The notes under the pieces: model-generated
The model's database searches: none
Told to the model about the DNA's origin: nothing
The model's input: only the letters and a program-made list of their open reading frames with translations
Part shown: positions 57,326-64,000 of the stretch, in pieces
Layout of the letters: every line of letters starts with the position of its first letter
Numbering within the stretch: position 1 is the first letter of the stretch
Position numbers and translations under genes: made by a program
Source of the DNA: Siphonodentalium dalli
Lineage: Eukaryota; Mollusca; Scaphopoda; Gadilida; Siphonodentaliidae
Direction: 5' to 3'
NCBI GenBank assembly: GCA_032622095.1
Contig: CP136061.1
Location: 175,669,692 to 175,733,691 of the forward strand
DNA length: 64,000 nt

Positions 57326-57489
57326 ATTTTGCAGGCACGATTGTGATCACCTGTAGATGGGAGCTATCGCACAAAATTCATTGAAAAACATGGTTGCCAG
57401 TGGCCATCTTGGGATTTACTCTTCGTATGACAAAATCCTTTGGCAGTGCAGCACCTTTCAGACCATATGGGATCAGTCACATGCTGTTT

Positions 57490-57806
57490 AGCTCACCTGA
57501 GACGAAGTCTCCGGTGGAGCTATAGTCATCACTCCTCGTCCGTCGTCTGTCCATCGTCCGTCCGTCCGTCAACAATTCTTTGAACATCCTCTCCTCTGGA
57601 ACCATAAGACCGAATGGGTTCATATTTGGTGTGGATGTTCCCTAGGTGACTCTCATTCAGATTTGTTCAAATGAGGTCACTGGGTCAAATAGTTGCGAAG
57701 CCAGGGCCATAACTCTTTCCCACCATAGTAATTCTTTTAAGCATCTTCTTTAGAACGATAAGACCGAATGGTTTCATATTTGGTGTGGATGTTCCCTAGG
57801 TGACAT
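57490..57806 (+). mobile_element. Family A element, 5' part
   Basis: Hairpin AGCTCACCTGAGACGAAGTC...GGTGGAGCT (57490-57521), TCCG tract and nearly two modules. Broken after 'CCCTAGGTGACATT'. Family A modules resume near 60160-60400, so 57807-60140 is an insertion. Confidence 0.75.
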
Positions 57807-58573
57807 TTTTATAAACATTCCCTGGAGATATGCTAGAGGTCATTAGGGAGCATGTCAAAACCTCTTTCGCATATGCGAAAATAATGTTGATAATGCCGAA
57901 AAACTTTCCACGTAATCGGACGTAATTGTGAAAAAATGAAATGTCGAAAATGACGAAAAATAATGCGATAACGTCGAAAGCAACTGGCCATAAAAACGCT
58001 ATAACGTCGAAACCACAACAGGCTAAACATTTTAGTAAAATGTCGAAACTTTCGACAATGCAAAAGTTGCTACGTCGAACATTGATCGATATTCGCAAAC
58101 GACGAAAAGTTAAAACATCGATGAGATGTTGTTACACTTCATAAATTCGCGCATTTATTTTTGCTTCTGCGAAATCAGATGCCAGCTGAATTTTGATTGG
58201 CTGAACTGTGTGAAGGAAAATAAAGTTCAGCCAAAGGCCATACAAACAACTCTATGTGGTTAACATACAAGTTCAACGACTTGACAGTTCGACTATTTTG
58301 ATAGCTATGAGTTCGCATATTTAAAGGCCTAATTAAACAATAGTCAACACATTCCAAATGTGTGAAGTGGTGACATTTAGCGAAAGGCTATACAAACCTA
58401 TGACGTATACCGGTCCCTCACATCTATGCATGAACTGTGCTACAGATTTTTGGTGTTGTGGTGTCTTCTCAATTAGTGTACAATGGTTTAACTCGTTGTC
58501 CAAAAATCACATTTGATATATAAAATCCAAAATCAAGCGACTTGATGTCATAATATATAATATCAGTTCAATC

Positions 58574-58845
58574 ATGGCTACGAAACCGTGATGAAATCGA
58601 ATAGATCTATCGTTAGCGGTACGCAGTTGGGAAATTATTAGACCAGCAGTTTACACAGGTCGATATTGCGAAGTTAGGGTTTTCACAACCCCAGGTATCA
58701 CACATCCAACAGAAAAAGGATGAAATCACACAGAAATTTGAAACCAGCTGCACCAACCCACAACAGGAGCGACAGCTGTCCATTCAGCAAAGCATGGATC
58801 CGATATAGAACAAGCCCTCATCACGTTGTATCAACGCCAGGCATA
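58574..58845 (+). pseudogene. CENP-B/pogo-type transposase N-terminus
   Basis: Three consecutive frames give a CENP-B-like DNA-binding N-terminus: NRIDLSLAVRSWEII, then TQVDIAKLGFSQPQVSHIQQ and KKDEITQKFE, then after another break GSDIEQALITLYQRQA, the start of the second (CENPB-type) helix-turn-helix. Such domains head Tigger, pogo and Tc5-like transposases. No DDE core follows. Stops and frameshifts show it is dead. The CGAAA-word arrays on either side may be its former binding sites (inference). Confidence 0.75.
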
Positions 58846-59217
58846 GATATAAGTTCATTGTTTTATAATGGTATGTATATCATTATCCATGTTTTAATTA
58901 TTTATTCAATAAAGAATCGAGAAAAATATAACATTCAACTCCTCTGCCAGTCAATGGTACCCACAAACGAAACTAGGATTGGCCTGGGAAATTACAGTGC
59001 TAAAAATGGCACAACATAACAGGACAATCTGAGCACGTGCAATTCGTGGAAATTCCAATTTAACAAACTATTATATTAGGTTTTGTATTAACTTTACTTT
59101 ATAGCATCTGATCGCTGATATACATTGAATAAAATGTGTAGATTTGAAATAAAAGTCGCCGACGAATTAATAACGCTGCGCTTCCGATATATATATCTAA
59201 CAATGATTATACCCCCA

Positions 59218-59770
59218 CTTTCGATGAAAATGGGGGGTATACTGGATTGACTGCGTCTATCCGTCACACTTTCTCCCTCCGTGTGTCCGTCCGTCCGACC
59301 TCATAACTCGAACAACTATGAACTTATTTCAATAATTTTTTGTATGCAATCTCCTTAGGACTGCCTCTCTGCATGATGCTAATTGCGGTTCGGTCCGACT
59401 TTTTTTGTTTAAAGTTTTTTTTACTTAGAAAATTTCTCACTTTTTCGGTTTCCGGATGATATCTCAAGTTTGGATTCTTTGATTGCAAATACCGTTGTTT
59501 TGTAGATCAGTCATATCAAGATACAGGTTGAGTTCGAATTTGAGTTTGATCCGATGATTTTTTCTAGAGTTATGGACTTTTTTTTACTTTGAATTTTGAA
59601 TTGTCCGATATTAACCAAATCGTAGATTTTAGAAGATCGGAGAAATTTACTAATATACAGAACTCCGATCAAATCGGAGTTTATTTCATATCGGAGAAAA
59701 CTCCAATTAAATCAGAGTTTTTTTAAGTGTTCATTGGAATTCTTACCGGAGAAAAACTCTGATCTGAGAA
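59218..59770 (+). mobile_element. Family F-type 5' end, with TCGGAG word cluster
   Basis: Hairpin TATACCCCCACTTTCGATGA...GGGGGGTATA (59218-59251), short TCCG tract (59285-59300), then a module with 'GGTTTCCGGATGATATCTC' related to family D. At 59590-59770 ACTCCGAT/ATCGGAG words recur in both orientations. Its left flank (59145-59215) resembles 63209-63270 ('AAATAAAAGTCGCC', 'CGAATTAATA'). Confidence 0.65.
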
Positions 59771-60140
59771 ATTTCAGCACGAACACCGACATATCTTCCC
59801 GTTCGCGACACATCGGTATAAAACTGCGACCATGGGGTAACATAAACTGTGCTACCGATCATATCGACACTACAGCAATATTGACGGAAACTATTTTGCG
59901 GTCTTGACGAAAACAAACAGTGAACATTTGAGCAAAACTACGAAACTGCGAAACAAAACTGCGATAATTGCGAAAACATCAAACCAAGACGGGCGAAAAA
60001 TTGACGAAAACGTAGAATGTTACGGCGTGCGATAATGACGAAAAAACTCCGATAATGTCCAAAAAACAACGTTAATGACGTCACATTTTTCGCACTTTTA
60101 TTGCATTTTTTTTCGCACCCCACATCCACCACCTCACTAG

Positions 60141-60400
60141 AACATATTTGGCAAACTTAAAAGGTGTCCTTTGAAAGAACCACCAGCTCTAGTTAGCTCA
60201 TATTTAATATTGAAGCTCCTTTGGTGATTGGGATTCAGATTTGTTCAATCAAGGTCACCAGGTCAAGTAGGTGCAAGATCAGGTCTATTTTACTGATATT
60301 TAGTATGAAGGGTTCTTTGGTGTCTGGGAATCAAATTTATTCAGATGGGGTCACCAGGTTAAATAGAGTGGGACCAGGGATATAACTATATGTCTCATCA
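60141..60400 (+). mobile_element. Family A continuation
   Basis: 'TTTACTGATATTTAGTATGAA', 'CAGATGGGGTCACCAGG' and 'AGAGTGGGACCAGGGA' match 54930-55030. Truncated at about 60400. Confidence 0.65.
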
Positions 60401-60561
60401 GCTCAGCTATTTATCACGTCATGAAACTACTATTTTCAGCATTCTATGTTAGAATATCATGTACTGTGCTTCTGGCTCCAGTTTCCAGACATTAAGACCA
60501 CCTGCAATTAACAGATTTGAAAATCTTACAATGGGGATGGGGCATCATAGTGCCAAATTGA

Positions 60562-60772
60562 GTTATATAATAATAATAATAAATAGTTTTTATATAGCGC
60601 TTTATCCCAGATGGCCCAGAGCGCTTACATTCCTACTAGTACCCTGCCCTCTATCACACGTGATATACATACATCTATACACACCACATACCTATATATA
60701 CATACATCAAAATAGTTAAACAACATCTGAGGTAACTTCCCCATAGTGAGCACAGAATAATTCACTCTTTAA
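60562..60772 (-). repeat. LINE (L2-like) 3' untranslated end and tail
   Basis: On the minus strand it ends AAAGCGCTATATAAAAACTA then (TTA)n, the familiar 3' end of L2-like LINEs (paired GCGCT words near 60598 and 60621). Continues from 61877 after removal of the piggyBac-like element. Confidence 0.75.
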
Positions 60773-61876
60773 CTCTTTGATTGCCAGGGGCCGATATTAT
60801 CGGCCCAAATGTCCGTTCAGTAAATTGCCAGGGCCGATATTATTGGCTATAATTGTAACCGTAATTATTTTGATCACAACTGTATGACAATAATAAAAAA
60901 GTTTTTCAAGTTTCATAAAATTATTGTTTTAATTGTTTCTAATTAAATTCTGCAGTTTATATCTGATTTTTTATCCTTTTTAAGACGTTTGAAAATTAAA
61001 ATAATGAAATAAGTTTGTAAACAAAATGTAAGATCCGCAGTCGGAAATCCAAAATGGCCGACAATTTCAGAAAAATATATTTAGACAATTATTTATATGA
61101 AAGATCTGCATTTTACCAATGTATTAACTAGTCAAAATTGCCGTTTTTGCTGAATGAATCACCTATTTTTCAAGGTAAAAACGTAATTCACTAAAACAAA
61201 CGGCATGATTATAAACTCCCTTATAAAGGCCCCAGCGTGCCTCAGTGACAGTTTAGACCACATGCATATGTGTCATTTTTGTTATTTTATTTATAGCACA
61301 ATGATGATAAGCTTGTAGTTAGAGATTTAATTATATATCACAATTTTTGTTTTGTTTTTTGACAGTCAAAATTGCCATTTTCCTCAATTAAAAAACCTAG
61401 CTATTTTCGTAGTAAACTGTCGCAACTAAAGTCTAAATCGGCTCCTGCATTGTGTAGCTCCTCACATATGGTCCAGCTATACCAGAACTAGACCCTAATT
61501 TACTCTTACAAGTTTTTAAAATGAGAAAGACAGTAGAAAGATTTATCACTAATATCAGATCATCGTTGGAATACTGTCTCAGAAACCAATTATGAATATA
61601 GCAGGTTGTGGGCCATTTTTCAATTGGATTATTGCAAAAAAATCCTTATTTGGAGTTATTTCCCTTGGATAACGAGGACTTAATTGTCGTGAATATTCTT
61701 CAGCAAAATATTCACCCGCAATTCTTTGGCTAATCACCTACATACATGTCCTTGATATTTGAAACATTATTTCATAAGAAGAAGACTATTATTGTATCAT
61801 ACTTTTCCACAATAAAATCAGTTTTCTCATAATTCTCCGGCAATTTAGGTGTAAAATTAGCTCGGCAACGAAAGAG
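60773..61876. mobile_element. piggyBac-like non-autonomous element
   Basis: Flanked by TTAA at 60769-60772 and 61877-61880. Ends CTCTTTGATTGCCAGGGG and ...CTCGGCAACGAAAGAG, the CYCTTTnnnTGCC style of piggyBac relatives. The 1104-bp interior has repeated 'GCCAGGGGCCGATATTATCG'-type words at the left end and no transposase frame. It sits in the 3' region of the LINE. Confidence 0.85.
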
Positions 61877-61879
61877 TTA

Positions 61880-62620
61880 ACAAAGTTTTGAATTCGGTCA
61901 GAGAGTTTGAAAATATTGTTTAGTGTCTCAGTGAGTTCCAAACATTTGGCGCATATACGAATCAAATGCTCTATCGCCATAAGTTTTCAAATTTTTTGAT
62001 GGAATATCCATTAGAGCTTGTGTCTTTGACCTCAGATTCGTAGGTGGAACATACATACTTAAAAGTTTATCAAAATATTGAGGCAATACAGGGAGAATGC
62101 TTGAACTAGATTCAAATTTTTTATAACAGAATGAAGCACACTTGTAGTCTATATGTGCACGAATAGGAAGGTAGTGTAGTTCTTGTAGCAATGGTGTTAC
62201 ATGTGAAAATTTTGGTTTGTGGGAAACAATCCGTGCAGCAACATTAATTACTTTTTGCAATTTATCCAAGTGTTCAGTTGTGATGCCGGCGAGAATGGCA
62301 TTACTCTAGTTTTCAAAATACAAATGAAGAAACAAGTGTCTGTGAGCATGTCTGTGTTAAATATGGCCGTAACTGCGAGATGCGACGAAGCTCCATAAAC
62401 ATGGATTTGCACTTGAGTTGACCTGTAAGTTCATGGATAGTGTGTTATCCAAAACAACACCTAGAATTTTGACAGACGATGATAACTGAATATCTGAATC
62501 GCCTATACATATAGCCGTATATGGTGTGTAACTGTATATACGCCTAAAATGTTGGAAGCGTCGTATATCAGATGTTAATTGATTTGTCCCTATCTCAAAG
62601 CCAAAGACAAAAATATTTGT
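61880..62620 (-). pseudogene. LINE (L2/CR1-like) reverse transcriptase C-terminal region
   Basis: The minus strand reads LLDNTLSMNLQV (62420-62460), SNAILAGITTEHLDKLQKVI, NVAARIVSH, HVTPLLQELHYLPIRAHIDY, YVPPTNLRSKTQALMDIPSK and YGDRAF. After a frame break it ends NNIFKLSDRIQNFVNSF. This is the thumb and C-terminal segment found in L2/CR1-like LINEs. A TAG interrupts it near 62310, and frame changes occur near 61965 and 62300. 5' truncated near 62620. Confidence 0.85.
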
Positions 62621-64000
62621 GGTTAAGGTTTTCCTTACCTACATTATTACTCCCCCCACTCTAAGTTTTTTCATGCTTTTCAAGAAATTTGTTCTCAATT
62701 TTGTATATAAAAAACAAAACATAGACTTCAATGTCTTGATCTGAATGGGGTTTTCTCTGTCAACGCATTGGACTTATCGCAGTCCATACAAAGAAAATCC
62801 AAATACCTGCAGACCGTAAATTTTACATTTTGTTTTTCTTTGGTCTGTAACACTGAATATGTTTCAAACTAAATAGTATCTAGTGACACAGTGATGTGAA
62901 TTAATTGTGTTGCCTTTTGTGGAGCAAAGAAAATCCTGAATTTAAACAAAACAAAACAAAAAGAAATGGAAAATCCATTGTCTACCACTCTATTTATTTC
63001 TCCAAGTTTTCGTGAAGCTGTCAGTCAGACATACTTATCCGTGTATATATATGTAGTCGTACTCTCGGGATCGAAATAAACGTATGGGTGCCGGTACGCT
63101 TATTTATTTCCAAGAAAAGTACGGTGCTTATATTTGGGAACCCTACGTTTTTTTATTAATTTCCCCTCTAACAATCATAAGTCTCTAGCAAAAACCGAGG
63201 CAAAATGTGTACATTTTAAATAAAAGTCGCCAACGAATTAATAGCGCCGGGCTTCCCACATCTAACAATTATTAAATATACTTGTATTGTGAAACCGAAA
63301 ATGAAAGCAGAAAACCATACAAACAGTAAAAATAATGTTCAGAGATTGTACTTATAGTAGGGCTAATATTTATAATGGCCAACAATTGTGGTCTAAATCA
63401 CGAAACAATACCGTACCCAATATTACAGTGGTTAAGGTATCAATTAGTTATGGTATCAATTTATGTGGGCAACTGGGTATCGGTCTATCAAAAACACACA
63501 CAATCCCCCCCTGTACTATTAATATTGAACTATTTATATGGAACCCCATGTACTTTTATTCCATCCCTGCTATTATTTGGATCCCGACCGAGAGTAGTGC
63601 TACTATCCGTCTGTACCGTCCAAATTATTTCAAGAATGTTACATTGTTGCCGGCATTTGGTGGATCTGTGACATTTGATCTGATAAACAATTATGATAGT
63701 CCAAACTCCGATCGGTGAATTGTCGATATGTACGGTAGAAAGTCTATCGCAAATCCGAAACCGCAATGCCGCATATAAGAACAAAAATAAAACAGCTTAA
63801 CAGCGAAATGCATGCTTGCGTTGACCAATTTTAATCAACGTTACCCGAACAATGCAGACTTCAAAGTATGACGTAACAAGTATGGAACGTCGCTTTTCAT
63901 GATTTCGCCAATTCAAAAACATTTTTCCGTGACGTTGTCTTTGATGATGCGCTGTATCAAAACAAAGCCGGCGTTTTGCAGAAGCGACTTTTATTCTGCA
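62621..64000. other. No gene seen
   Basis: 63209-63270 repeats sequence at 59145-59215. A 127-codon frame at 63335-63718 overlaps frames on both strands and has no recognisable domain, so I do not call it. The remainder is AT-rich. Confidence 0.4.

Larger units (their letters stand above)
57807..60140 (+). mobile_element. Insertion with CGAAA-word arrays and CENP-B/pogo-like transposase remains
   Basis: It interrupts a family A copy. Its left end (57840-58140) and right end (59880-60125) are arrays of GTCGAAA/GACGAAAA/GCGATAATG words, CpG-rich against the background. Candidate tips are CTAGAGGTCATTAGGG (57828) and, on the other strand, CTAGTGAGGTGGTGG (to about 60140). They are only partly alike, so the exact ends and target duplication are uncertain. 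Between them lie the transposase pseudogene (58574-58845) and a family F-type insertion (59218-59760). Confidence 0.55.

Noticed and set aside
60459-60719. Possible further TMTC exon (words RPPAINRFENL after an AG acceptor)
   Set aside because: The frame from the acceptor has an early stop, the residues do not match the expected next TMTC segment, and the 3' half is the LINE tail.
63335-63784. 127-codon frame with overlapping frames on both strands
   Set aside because: No recognisable domain, no splice or start support, and similarly long frames on the opposite strand.

Overview
The window is eukaryotic, AT-rich and intron-dominated. Lineage is inferred from repeat content: many dispersed repeats begin with an 'AGCTCACC...GGTGGAGCTATAGTCATCACTC' style hairpin followed by a TCCG tract, a style I associate with bivalve molluscs. 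Ty3/gypsy-like, DIRS-like, CR1/L2-like, hAT-like, piggyBac-like and CENP-B/pogo-like remnants agree with a metazoan, lophotrochozoan-type genome. The species cannot be named.

One host gene is recognisable, on the + strand. Three exons (6475-6556, 34530-34626, 45427-45542) join in phase to encode about 98 residues of a TMTC-family protein (ER transmembrane/TPR O-mannosyltransferase), with the family signatures FAVHPVHVEAV, GVVGRAELLS and SMLCKEQGITV. Its first two visible introns are about 28.0 kb and 10.8 kb, so nearly everything from 6.5 to 45.4 kb is intronic. No further exon was found to the right.

The rest is layered mobile DNA. (1) 1-6.4 kb: core-repeat arrays, an inverted duplication with an acidic coding tail, a 1.2-kb hAT-like element with an 8-bp target duplication, and a Harbinger-like MITE. 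(2) 6.8-12.2 kb: one minus-strand LINE split by a 3.3-kb hairpin/core-repeat element (family A); its reading frame is restored exactly when that element is removed. (3) 14.3 kb: a 21-bp-period array of perfect palindromes. (4) 15.5-29.5 kb: a four-deep nest. An old foldback-like element (FB1) encloses gag and protease remnants; its right arm was hit by an LTR retrotransposon (211-bp LTRs, 2 mismatches, target duplication GATAC); that carries a second foldback-like element (FB2) with a 42-bp minisatellite core; and FB2's left arm holds a spacer flanked by twin MITEs. (5) 29.6-34.2 kb: core-repeat families C and D around a DIRS-like remnant. (6) 35.3-42.9 kb: an 18-bp-TIR unit (FB4) holding families E, B and F, hairpin elements and a 22-bp CpG-rich repeat. 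(7) 43.3 kb: a 149-bp almost perfect palindrome. (8) 46.2-54.2 kb: foldback FB3 inserted in the TCCG tract of an A element, itself holding a LINE fragment and a MITE. (9) 54.5-62.6 kb: further A and B copies, a pogo-like transposase pseudogene inside an A copy, and an L2-like LINE interrupted by a TTAA-flanked piggyBac-like element.

The most unusual theme is a shared blueprint in at least six sequence-unrelated repeat families (A-F): a 5' hairpin, a TCCG-rich tract, tandem core modules of about 155-192 bp, then a 3' end repeating the complement of the 5' arm next to a small palindrome. The reconstructed empty site of one A copy shows insertion at a T-T step, as expected for Helentron-type (rolling-circle) non-autonomous elements. 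No tRNA, rRNA, CRISPR array or intact transposase/polymerase gene was found.
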